A stretch of 6,605 nucleotides of DNA from a bacterium (GTDB taxonomy: Bacteria > Ratteibacteria > UBA8468): NCBI GenBank assembly GCA_030672255.1, contig DAOVGU010000209.1:1-6605 (forward strand), read 5' to 3'. Each line of letters starts with the position of its first letter. Positions within the stretch are counted from its first letter, which is position 1. Below the pieces are notes generated by a model. The model was not told the origin of the DNA. It saw only the letters and a list, made by a program, of their open reading frames with translations, and searched no databases. The translations under genes and the position numbers were made by a program. This document shows, piece after piece, positions 1-5,032 of this stretch.

Positions 1-1
1 T

Positions 2-421
2 TTACTCACCGAAAAGGAATTCTCCGAAAGGTTATCTGACCTTTTTGAACACAAAAAAAGGATAGAGATCTCCGATGTAGAGTTTCTTAAGGTTGGTCGC
101 CATTTCCATCTCTCCCCGGAGACTAAACTTATTGTGGGAAGAAATGAAGGAGAAAATAAAATTCTTCTTGAAGCTTTACATCCTGAGCGAAGTCGAAGGA
201 ACTATCTTCTTTTAGAAGCAAATGATACACCCGGTCCAATAGGTGTTTTAGAAGGCAGGGACAGAGATTTGATCCCTCTGGCAGCAAGGATTGTTGCCCG
301 CTATAGTGATGCCAAAGATTCTTCTCTTGTATCGGTAAACTACTGGAATAAGGTGGGCAAGAAGGAAATCACTGTCAGGCCAATAGAGAATTCTGAACTA
401 AAGAGATTAAGGATAAATTAG
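2..421 (+). CDS. C-terminal part of an MnmA/ThiI-like tRNA thiolation protein, NFACT-R-like domain (5' end outside window)
   Basis: The reading frame is open from base 2 to the TAG at 419-421, so this is the last 139 residues of a longer protein; a GTG at 134 lies inside the domain and is not the start. The segments FLKVGRHFHLSP, KLIVGRNEGENKILLEAL and NDTPGPIGVLEGRD, then a stretch ending ARIVARYSDAK, match my memory of the small RNA-binding domain (NFACT-R type) at the C-terminus of proteins annotated as tRNA 2-thiouridylase or ThiI-like in many anaerobes. The catalytic PP-loop part would lie upstream and cannot be checked. The family role would be sulfur transfer to tRNA uridine in the cytoplasm. 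A repeat-derived HPERSRR segment sits between LEAL and NYLLLEAN (bases 179-199) without breaking the frame. The domain assignment is fairly secure; the function of the whole protein is inferred. Confidence 0.7.
   Translation, partial: LLTEKEFSERLSDLFEHKKRIEISDVEFLKVGRHFHLSPETKLIVGRNEGENKILLEALHPERSRRNYLLLEANDTPGPIGVLEGRDRDLIPLAARIVARYSDAKDSSLVSVNYWNKVGKKEITVRPIENSELKRLRIN
179..200 (+). repeat. Short dispersed repeat inside coding sequence (HPERSRR repeat)
   Basis: The segment begins CATCCTGAGCGAAGTCG and ends AAGGA. I recognise it as a dispersed repeat seen in many environmental bacterial genomes, usually between genes. Here it lies in frame inside the NFACT-R-like domain and is translated as His-Pro-Glu-Arg-Ser-Arg-Arg. 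Only one copy is in the window, so its repeat status rests on prior knowledge. Confidence 0.6.
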
Positions 422-430
422 ATTTACACT

Positions 431-535
431 ATGTCATTCCTGCACCTGCTTTCGCAGGTGTAAACTTGTCCCCGCAAAAGCGGGGAGCAGGAATCTAAAG
501 AAGTGGATTCCCGCTTGCTGATTGCGGGAATGACA
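431..535. repeat. Composite palindromic repeat element (GTCATTCC...GGAATGAC), multi-hairpin
   Basis: Outer arms GTCATTCC (433-440) and GGAATGAC (527-534) are exact inverted repeats. Inside are CACCTGC/GCAGGTG (443-449 and 454-460, loop TTTC), CCCCGC/GCGGGG (470-475 and 480-485, loop AAAA), ATTCCCGC/GCGGGAAT (507-514 and 524-531), and GCAGGAATC (487-495), which can pair with GATTCCCGC (506-514) with one G-T wobble or mismatch. The element fills most of the gap between the thiolation gene and the DUF39 gene and ends about 20 bases before the latter's ATG. It resembles REP-like or dRS3-like ATTCCC-type palindromes. No T-tract follows a hairpin, so a terminator role is unproven. I see no clear promoter in this gap. 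Confidence 0.75.
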
Positions 536-555
536 GGCGTTAATCAGCGTTACAT

Positions 556-1758
556 ATGAAGACAATTTCTGAAATCAATGAGAGGATTAAAAAGGGGAAG
601 GTCGTAGTAACCACAGCAGAGGAGATTATTGATTTAGTTGATAGGAAAGGATTAAAAAAAACATCCAAAGAGGTTGATGTCGTCACTACCGCTACCTTTG
701 CTCCAATGTGCTCCTCTGGCGCCTACTTTAATATCGGTCAGCCAAAACCGAAGATCAAATTGGGAGGGGGCAAGGTTTATCTTAATGGTATTCCCTGCTA
801 TTCAGGTTTTGCTGCGGGAGATTTCTTTCTTGGTGTTACTTCCCTTCCCGATGATGACCCTAAAAATAGAATTTACCCGGGAGAATTTCGCTATGGAGGG
901 GGCCATCTTCTGGAGGATTTAGTCTCCGGGAAGGATGTAAAGTTAGAGGCCTATGGGTATGGCACAGACTGTTATCCCCGAAAGAGACTCTCTGCCTGGG
1001 TGAATATCAACGATTTCAATGAGGCAATCCTCTTTAATCCCCGCAACTGCTACCAGAACTATAATGCGGCCGTGAATCTTTCAAAAAAAACAATCTACAC
1101 CTATATGGGAATGTTAAAACCGAATCTCGGGAATGCTCACTATTGCAGTAGCGGCCAATTATCCCCGCTTCTTAATGATCCCTATTATCGGACAATTGGT
1201 CTTGGCACAAGAGTCTTCTTAGGAGGTAGGGTTGGCTATATCGCTTGGTATGGAACCCAACATAACCCTAAAGTGGAGAGGACGAAAAAAGGTATTCCCA
1301 AGGAGCCAGCAGGAACCTTGGCTCTCATTGGAGATTTAAAAGGAATGAAGCAACAATGGCTCCGGGGAGCATCTTTCCTCGGCTATGGAGCGACCTTAAT
1401 CGTTGGCATCGGCATCCCAATTCCTCTTCTCAATGAGGAGATCTGCAGGTTTACTACAGTAAAGGATAAAGATATCTATACTAAAATAGTGGATTACAGT
1501 GAATCTCATCCTTCAGGCGAAAAGAGCAATTTAGGGGAAGTAAATTACGAAGAATTAAAAAGCGGAAAAATCACCGTTTGCAGAAAAAAGGTTCCCACTG
1601 CTTCTCTCTCCAGTTATAGCAAAGCAAAAGAGATTGCTGAAATCCTGAAATCATGGATCGAGGAAGGTTCCTTCTTTCTCACTGAGCCGGTGGAAAGAAT
1701 TCCTTCGGTTAATTCTAAAGTAGGATTTAAGCCCTTAAAGGAAAGACCTATAAGATGA
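556..1758 (+). CDS. Homocysteine biosynthesis protein, DUF39/COG1900 family (HcyBio)
   Basis: A 400-residue protein whose start MKTISEINERIKKGKVVVTT matches the usual N-terminus of the DUF39 (HcyBio) family. Members in methanogens (MA1821 of Methanosarcina acetivorans) are assigned to conversion of aspartate semialdehyde plus sulfide-derived sulfur to homocysteine, with cysteine persulfide chemistry proposed. Candidate catalytic cysteines are Cys52 (FAPMCSSGAYFNIG) and Cys139 (YGTDCYPR); others are Cys81, Cys165, Cys197, Cys297 and Cys342. Glycine-rich segments KLGGGKVYLNG (68-78) and FRYGGGHLLEDL (111-122) are also visible. No signal peptide, membrane segment or CBS-domain tail is evident, so it should be cytosolic. 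Its TGA overlaps the ATG of the NIL-ferredoxin gene (ATGA at 1755-1758), indicating translational coupling. There is no obvious Shine-Dalgarno; a palindromic repeat ends about 20 bases before the start. Family is confident; the reaction is inferred from the family. Confidence 0.9.
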   Translation: MKTISEINERIKKGKVVVTTAEEIIDLVDRKGLKKTSKEVDVVTTATFAPMCSSGAYFNIGQPKPKIKLGGGKVYLNGIPCYSGFAAGDFFLGVTSLPDDDPKNRIYPGEFRYGGGHLLEDLVSGKDVKLEAYGYGTDCYPRKRLSAWVNINDFNEAILFNPRNCYQNYNAAVNLSKKTIYTYMGMLKPNLGNAHYCSSGQLSPLLNDPYYRTIGLGTRVFLGGRVGYIAWYGTQHNPKVERTKKGIPKEPAGTLALIGDLKGMKQQWLRGASFLGYGATLIVGIGIPIPLLNEEICRFTTVKDKDIYTKIVDYSESHPSGEKSNLGEVNYEELKSGKITVCRKKVPTASLSSYSKAKEIAEILKSWIEEGSFFLTEPVERIPSVNSKVGFKPLKERPIR

Positions 1759-2165
1759 CAGTCTCCAAGAAGATTGTTTTAAGATTTCCTCCAACATTGG
1801 TTGATCAGCCAGTCGTTTATCGGTTGGTGAAAGACTATAACCTTTCCTTTAATATTCTTAAGGCCTCCGTCACCCCAAAGGAAGAGGGTTTATTGGTTTT
1901 GGAATTGACCGGGAAAGAAAAGGATTACCAGAGAGGGATTGACTTTCTTTCTCGCTTGAAAATTAAGATTCAACCCTTAAGTAAAGATGTAACCCGGGAC
2001 GAAGACCGATGTACTCATTGCGGAGTTTGCATTGATGTTTGCCCAACCCAGGCCTTTGTTTTGGATCCAAAGACAAAAAGAGTAGAGTTCTATAAAGACA
2101 AGTGCATCGCCTGCGAGCTCTGTATTAAGATTTGCCCTCCCCGAGCAATGGAACTCCATTTCTAA
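1755..2165 (+). CDS. NIL domain-containing 4Fe-4S ferredoxin (NIL-Fd) of the homocysteine biosynthesis set
   Basis: A 136-residue two-domain protein. Residues about 5-75 form an NIL domain (KIVLRFPPTLVDQPVVYRLV through LKIKIQPLS), the ligand-binding fold also known from the C-terminus of methionine ABC transporter ATPases. Residues 86-127 carry two complete ferredoxin motifs: Cys86-x2-Cys89-x2-Cys92-x3-Cys96-Pro and Cys117-x2-Cys120-x2-Cys123-x3-Cys127-Pro, enough for two [4Fe-4S] clusters. The homologue in Methanosarcina (MA1822) works with the DUF39 protein in homocysteine formation, probably by delivering electrons or handling sulfur. The start overlaps the DUF39 stop by ATGA, with a weak GGAAAG upstream, and its TAA shares one base with the next ATG (TAATG). 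Both overlaps support a single operon. Domains are certain; the exact redox role is inferred. Confidence 0.92.
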   Translation: MTVSKKIVLRFPPTLVDQPVVYRLVKDYNLSFNILKASVTPKEEGLLVLELTGKEKDYQRGIDFLSRLKIKIQPLSKDVTRDEDRCTHCGVCIDVCPTQAFVLDPKTKRVEFYKDKCIACELCIKICPPRAMELHF

Positions 2166-2896
2166 TGTCCTTAATCTACCGGCGTTTAATTAATACTTCC
2201 GATTTAGAAAGATTTGAACTGATTGTTGAAGAGACGAATCTTTTTGTTCTTTTTAGTGGTTCTTCGAGTGTTGAGAGCCTAAAGGATGTTGCCCGTTCTT
2301 CTACCTTGAATTGCCGAAAGGTAATCAAAAATTATATTAGAACAAATCCATCCTTTCAGAAAAGTTATGCCCCGGTTAAAGTTGAAAAGGAAGCCCCTTT
2401 AATTATTCGGAAGATGGCAAAGGTTTCCTCCCTGGTTAACGTTGGGCCGATGGCCACAGTTGCCGGAATAACTGCTGAATTTGTTGCAAGGGATCTTCTA
2501 AAATTCTCTAAAGAGGTGATTGTGGAAAATGGTGGGGATATCTTTTTGAAAAGCAATAAGAAAAGAAAAGTGGCAATCTATGCCGGGGACTCTCCTTTTT
2601 CGGGAAAGATTGCTTTAGGAATCAATCCGGCAGACACACCAGTTGGAATTTGCTCCTCCTCGGGAAGATTTGGTCATTCTTTCAGTTTTGGTAAGGCAGA
2701 TGTGGCACTTGCGGTAGCAAAACCGGCTGCTTTAGCCGATGCCTCTGCCACCGCAATTGGCAATCTCGTTCAAACAAGAGCAGACCTTCATAAGGGGATA
2801 AAGTTTGCCAAAAAAATTCCCGGCCTTTTAGGAGCAATAATTATTAAGGAAGATAAAATAGTAATCTGGGGGAAAATTAAAATAATCAAATTATAA
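2165..2896 (+). CDS. UPF0280/COG2122 family protein (ApbE-like fold), sulfide assimilation partner
   Basis: A 243-residue protein starting at the ATG that shares a base with the upstream TAA. An in-frame TTG at 2132 is open too, but the family usually begins close to the YRRLINTSDLERFELIVEETNL segment seen right after this ATG. UPF0280 signatures are clear: VGPMATVAG (93-101), ENGGDIFL (121-128), CSSSGRFGHSFSFGKAD (163-179) and ALADASATAIGN (189-200). The family is distantly related to the FMN transferase ApbE. In Methanosarcina acetivorans the homologue MA1715 supports efficient sulfide use for homocysteine synthesis; its biochemical activity is not settled. Linkage to the DUF39 and NIL-Fd genes completes the three-component set. 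No signal peptide is seen, so a cytosolic location is expected. A hairpin repeat follows directly after the stop. Confidence 0.9.
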   Translation: MSLIYRRLINTSDLERFELIVEETNLFVLFSGSSSVESLKDVARSSTLNCRKVIKNYIRTNPSFQKSYAPVKVEKEAPLIIRKMAKVSSLVNVGPMATVAGITAEFVARDLLKFSKEVIVENGGDIFLKSNKKRKVAIYAGDSPFSGKIALGINPADTPVGICSSSGRFGHSFSFGKADVALAVAKPAALADASATAIGNLVQTRADLHKGIKFAKKIPGLLGAIIIKEDKIVIWGKIKIIKL

Positions 2897-2898
2897 AA

Positions 2899-2960
2899 TC
2901 AGGATGTAGTGGTCGAGCTTGCTCGACTACAATAGCAGAGTAAACTCTGCCACTACCTGA
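2899..2960. repeat. Palindromic element built from two GTAGTGG hairpin modules in inverted orientation
   Basis: Outer arms TCAGG/CCTGA (2899-2903 and 2956-2960) and GTAGTGG/CCACTAC (2906-2912 and 2950-2956) enclose two hairpins: GTCGAGC-TT-GCTCGAC (2912-2927) and GCAGAGT-AA-ACTCTGC (2935-2950). It reads as two 22-base modules, plus strand 2906-2927 and minus strand 2956-2935, each GTAGTGG followed by a 2-base-loop hairpin. Bases 2903-2927 are identical to 4634-4658. The element separates UPF0280 from the methyltransferase gene. It might slow or end transcription, but there is no T-tract. Confidence 0.85.
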
Positions 2961-2983
2961 CGAAATTCCTATACAATTAATTT

Positions 2984-3553
2984 ATGAAATATTTAAAGAA
3001 AATTCGTCTTTATACCGGTTACCTCTTCGGACTTCTTATTCTCTTTGTTGCAAAACCCACGATTCTTTCTTACTGGATTGGCTTTGTTGTTGTTCTTCTC
3101 GGAGAGGCAATTCGCACCTGGGCCGCCGGTTATATTGAGAAAGATGAAACTTTGGTGAAAAACGGACCTTATCGGCTGGTAAGAAACCCTTTGTATCTTG
3201 GCAGTTTTCTTATTGGCTTGGGAGCGGTTATCATTGGACATTCTCTCTGGTTTCTTCTTGCTTTTATTCTGCTATTTTTGGGCACTTACCTGCCCACTAT
3301 CTTTAGGGAGGAAAGATTTCTTGCTCAGAAATTTACAACCGCTTACCTCAACTATCAAAAAATTGTCCCTTCATTTTTCCCTTTTAAATTGCACCTCCGC
3401 CTACCTCCTCCCCCCTGGAGGGGGAGGATTAAGGAGGGGGGGGACTTTCCTTCAGAATTAAATTTTTCCTGGAAAAGGGCAAAAAGGAATAAAGAGTTTC
3501 ATACCTGGCTTGCCTTACTCCTTGTCCTGATGATTTTAGGGCTGAAAGTATAA
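2984..3553 (+). CDS. Membrane methyltransferase, isoprenylcysteine carboxylmethyltransferase/PEMT family
   Basis: A 189-residue hydrophobic protein. Residues about 9-45 make one or two membrane segments, about 68-103 two more, and 174-188 a final one. The family signature GPYRLVRNPLYLGSF (61-75) and the later REERFLAQKFTTAYLNYQKIVPSFFP (108-133) with its paired glutamates form the S-adenosylmethionine binding part of ICMT/PEMT-like enzymes. The substrate (lipid, thiol or quinone-like) cannot be told from sequence. Residues 140-153 (LPPPPWRGRIKEGG) come from an inserted palindromic repeat; the expected FSWKRAKRNKEFHTWLALL C-terminus follows in frame, so the gene is probably still functional. 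No Shine-Dalgarno is visible. A TACAAT at 2972-2977 lies 6 bases before the ATG, as a -10 box for a leaderless message would, but no matching -35 is seen. A link to methionine/SAM from the upstream operon is speculative. Confidence 0.82.
   Translation: MKYLKKIRLYTGYLFGLLILFVAKPTILSYWIGFVVVLLGEAIRTWAAGYIEKDETLVKNGPYRLVRNPLYLGSFLIGLGAVIIGHSLWFLLAFILLFLGTYLPTIFREERFLAQKFTTAYLNYQKIVPSFFPFKLHLRLPPPPWRGRIKEGGDFPSELNFSWKRAKRNKEFHTWLALLLVLMILGLKV
3404..3443. repeat. G/C-tract palindromic repeat inserted in frame in the methyltransferase gene
   Basis: TCCTCCCCC (3406-3414) and GGGGGAGGA (3420-3428) form a 9-bp stem with loop CTGGA, followed by TTAAGGAGGGGGGG. I recognise this C-tract/G-tract palindrome with GGATTAAGG as a dispersed element seen in many environmental genomes. 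It encodes the PPPPWRGRIKEGG part of the protein and does not disturb the frame on either side. Confidence 0.7.
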
Positions 3554-3562
3554 GGATAAGTT

Positions 3563-3613
3563 GTCATTGCGAGGAGTCCGCCACTGAATCTTTGGCGGAC
3601 GATGTGGCAATCC
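3563..3613. repeat. Dispersed palindromic repeat of the GTCATTGCGAGGA...GTGGCAATC type
   Basis: GTCCGCC (3576-3582) and GGCGGAC (3594-3600) form a perfect 7-bp stem. Outer ATTGC (3566-3570) pairs with GCAAT (3607-3611). The head GTCATTGCGAGGAG and tail GTGGCAATC match a repeat I know from many bacterial genomes. It takes up nearly all of the 76 bases between the methyltransferase stop and the isomerase start, leaving only a short A-run and the Shine-Dalgarno. Confidence 0.75.
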
Positions 3614-3619
3614 CAAAAA

Positions 3620-3625
3620 AGGAGG
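3620..3625 (+). promoter_or_regulatory. Ribosome binding site of the isomerase gene
   Basis: AGGAGG lies 4 bases before the ATG at 3630. It is one of only two strong Shine-Dalgarno sequences in the window, and it follows directly after the repeat at 3563-3613. Confidence 0.8.
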
Positions 3626-3629
3626 CGAA

Positions 3630-4502
3630 ATGGCTAAAAAAGAGATCTTACCTTTAGGTGTTATGACCGGTATTGGAGCAAATCCAATGGAGGCTTTGTC
3701 AAAAATTCGAGATCTTGGTATTCCCACCTGTCAACTGGGAAATCCGCCGGATGAATATATTTATGCAGAAAAAGCGGATGAACTTAACGAAAAACTGAAA
3801 TCTGCGATAAAAAAGACGGGAATTAAAATATCATCCGTTTTCATAATGTATAAGGGGCATATCTGGAATCTGATTGATGGTCCAAGAACAATAGGGCTTG
3901 TGCCCAAAAATACAAGAGCTCCTCGTGTGGTGCATGCCTGTGCCGTTTCCAACTGGGCAAGAAAAATAGGAATCAAGGTCGTAACAAGCCATATGGGTTT
4001 TATTCCCACCGATAACACAACTTTGGTATATAAAGGTTTTATCGATACGATGAAGCGGTTTGTTGCTTTTTGTAAAGGTAACGGCCAGCTATTTGCCTTC
4101 GAAACCGGGCAGGAACCTCCTCTAATTTTAAGAAGAGCGATAGATGATATTGGAGCGGACAATGTTCGAGTAAATTTAGATTCCGCAAATCTTCTAATGT
4201 ATGGAATGGGAAAGCCTTTAGAGGCGGTGAGGCTTTTGGGAGAATTTGTGGTAAATACCCATTGTAAAGATGGCAAGATGCCTCAAGAGAAAGGGAAACT
4301 TGGTCCAGAGCTACCGTTAGGGGAGGGGGATGTGCATTATGAGGAAGTCATGCCCGCCCTCTACGAGAAAGGCTTTCGCGGACCTTTGACCATTGAAAGG
4401 GAAATAAGTGGAGCCCAACAGATAGCTGATATCAAAAGAGCAATAAAACTCTTGGAAGAGATAAAAGAGAAATTGCGACACTCTACTATACACTGTCTTT
4501 AG
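3630..4502 (+). CDS. Sugar phosphate isomerase/epimerase, xylose isomerase-like TIM barrel
   Basis: A 290-residue protein of the AP-endonuclease-2/xylose isomerase-like TIM barrel family. Likely metal ligands and neighbours occur in the usual order on beta strands: His121 (VVTSHMG), Glu158 (LFAFETGQE), Asp184 (VRVNLDSANLL), His211 (VVNTHCKDG) and Glu256 (PLTIEREISG). Family members include inosose dehydratases, hydroxypyruvate isomerase and ketose 3-epimerases; the substrate here cannot be assigned. No signal peptide is seen, so it should be cytosolic. It has its own strong ribosome binding site but no visible promoter. From codon 281 (base 4470) to the TAG, the sequence belongs to the left arm of a long inverted repeat, so the last residues KLRHSTIHCL are probably foreign and replace the original end. 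The barrel should be intact because the final helix (IKRAIKLLEEIKE) precedes this point. Confidence 0.85.
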   Translation: MAKKEILPLGVMTGIGANPMEALSKIRDLGIPTCQLGNPPDEYIYAEKADELNEKLKSAIKKTGIKISSVFIMYKGHIWNLIDGPRTIGLVPKNTRAPRVVHACAVSNWARKIGIKVVTSHMGFIPTDNTTLVYKGFIDTMKRFVAFCKGNGQLFAFETGQEPPLILRRAIDDIGADNVRVNLDSANLLMYGMGKPLEAVRLLGEFVVNTHCKDGKMPQEKGKLGPELPLGEGDVHYEEVMPALYEKGFRGPLTIEREISGAQQIADIKRAIKLLEEIKEKLRHSTIHCL

Positions 4503-4552
4503 TAGCAATATGCGAGTAGATTTACTCCTTGAGATTACTCACAGCAACTTGT
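4470..4552 (+). repeat. Left arm of a long imperfect inverted repeat (candidate terminal inverted repeat)
   Basis: AAATTGCGA (4470-4478) and CTTTAGTAGCAATATGCGA (4497-4515) recur exactly, inverted and at the same 27-base offset, at 6604-6596 and 6577-6559. The 18 bases between them match at about half of positions. AGCAACTTGT (4543-4552) recurs inverted at 6533-6524, two bases out of register. The arm starts inside the isomerase reading frame and supplies its stop codon. Confidence 0.8.
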
Positions 4553-4570
4553 TGTATGGAATTTCAAAGT

Positions 4571-4705
4571 TTACCCCGTATTTGATACGGGGGATAAATC
4601 AGGCAAAGCAAGCTTTGCCACTACATAGACAGAGATGTAGTGGTCGAGCTTGCTCGACCGGTAGTGGCCGTCCCTGCGGTGATTCCTGCTTTTGCAGGAA
4701 GGGAT
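4571..4705. repeat. Cluster of hairpin repeat modules between isomerase and BNR_4 gene
   Basis: In order: CCCCGTATTTGATACGGGG (4574-4592, stem of 8); GGCAAAGC-AA-GCTTTGCC (4602-4619) continuing into CCACTAC (4618-4624); GTAGTGG (4637-4643) overlapping GGTCGAGC-TT-GCTCGACC (4642-4659); a third GTAGTGG (4661-4667) followed by an imperfect CCG/CGG hairpin (4668-4679); and TTCCTGC-TTTT-GCAGGAA (4683-4700). The GTAGTGG modules are the same type as at 2899-2960. The last hairpin resembles parts of the 431-535 element. This explains most of the first half of the gene-free stretch 4503-5032; the rest is described in separate entries. Confidence 0.8.
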
Positions 4706-4741
4706 TACTCGGCTATGTTCCTCTGATTAACTTATTTTTAG

Positions 4742-4900
4742 TCACTTCATAGGGAATTGTTGCTTTATACTTCTACTCTCTGCAACAATTAAATCTGTTA
4801 TTTTCTCTATTAATTGTCTCGTTTCCTTTCTACCTTCCTTATCCATTTTCATTCTATCATATCTCAAAAAGTTTCTGTCAACATGATGCGCAATAGTAAA
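4742..4900 (-). other. Possible minus-strand gene remnant, unrecognised
   Basis: On the minus strand the frame is open from 4900 to a TGA at 4744-4742. It translates as FTIAHHVDRNFLRYDR followed by MKMDKEGRKETRQLIEKITDLIVAESRSIKQQFPMK. From the ATG at 4852 this is 36 residues, charged and helix-like; the open frame extends 16 codons further upstream without a start. No Shine-Dalgarno precedes the ATG. A TTGACA at 4881-4876 is present, but no -10 box sits at good spacing. I do not recognise the protein. It could be the tail of a decayed gene, possibly of the candidate mobile element, or chance in an AT-rich stretch. Confidence 0.25.
4755..4790. repeat. Perfect 9-bp inverted repeat in the AT-rich gap
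   Basis: AATTGTTGC (4755-4763) and GCAACAATT (4782-4790) are exact inverted repeats separated by 18 bases. There is no T-tract beside them, so a classical terminator is unlikely; an operator or chance are both possible. It lies inside the possible minus-strand remnant. Confidence 0.5.
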
Positions 4901-4956
4901 TTACATACATTTATACTGTATTTTCTTGTCCTTTTAAACAAAACCTGTTCAGAAAA

Positions 4957-4985
4957 TTGACAATAAGCCGCCTTTGATATACAAT
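4957..4985 (+). promoter_or_regulatory. Sigma70-type promoter of the BNR_4 gene
   Basis: TTGACA (4957-4962) is a perfect -35 box. Exactly 17 bases later TACAAT (4980-4985) matches the -10 consensus at five of six positions. The expected transcript start near 4992 gives a leader of about 40 bases before the ATG at 5033. It is the clearest promoter in the window and implies that this gene is transcribed on its own. Confidence 0.8.
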
Positions 4986-4993
4986 CATCACAA

Positions 4994-5013
4994 CAATATA
5001 AAAGAAAATATTG
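4994..5013. promoter_or_regulatory. Inverted repeat at the predicted transcript start, possible operator
   Basis: CAATAT (4994-4999) and ATATTG (5008-5013) are inverted repeats 8 bases apart, just downstream of the -10 box and over the predicted start region. The position suits a repressor site. The arms are short and AT-rich, so chance is a real alternative. Confidence 0.3.
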
Positions 5014-5020
5014 AACAAAC

Positions 5021-5028
5021 AGGAGAGG
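5021..5028 (+). promoter_or_regulatory. Ribosome binding site of the BNR_4 gene
   Basis: AGGAGAGG ends 4 bases before the ATG at 5033, with its AGGAG core 7 bases away. It is strong and fixes the start codon. Confidence 0.85.
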
Positions 5029-5032
5029 TAGA

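Noticed and set aside
134..421. GTG at 134 as the start of a separate 95-residue gene
   Set aside because: The same frame is open to the left window edge and the upstream residues (VEFLKVGRHFHLSPETK) belong to the same domain, so this is the end of a longer gene.
2132..2164. TTG at 2132 as the start of the UPF0280 gene
   Set aside because: It would add eleven residues encoded by ferredoxin sequence. The ATG at 2165 overlaps the upstream stop and fits the family N-terminus.
2899..2960. Rho-independent terminator after UPF0280
   Set aside because: The hairpins are strong but no T-tract follows on either strand, so I list it only as a repeat.
3404..3553. Methyltransferase as a pseudogene because of the G/C-tract insertion
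   Set aside because: The frame is open through the insert and the expected C-terminal residues and final membrane helix follow in frame.
3761..4276. 171-residue open frame on the minus strand, antisense to the isomerase
   Set aside because: It lies wholly opposite a well-supported conserved gene, has no ribosome binding site or recognisable motif, and looks like a shadow frame.
2899..4705. CRISPR array suggested by recurrent GTAGTGG hairpins
   Set aside because: Copies are few, irregularly spaced, in both orientations and without unique spacers of constant length.
4510..4752. 80-residue plus-strand open frame after the isomerase
   Set aside because: Most of it translates the hairpin repeat cluster, giving low-quality sequence, and it begins inside the inverted-repeat arm.
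4851..4881. Minus-strand sigma70 promoter (TTGACA at 4881-4876)
   Set aside because: The available -10 candidates, TATGAT and TAGAAT, sit at spacings of 14 and 19 bases, outside the good range.
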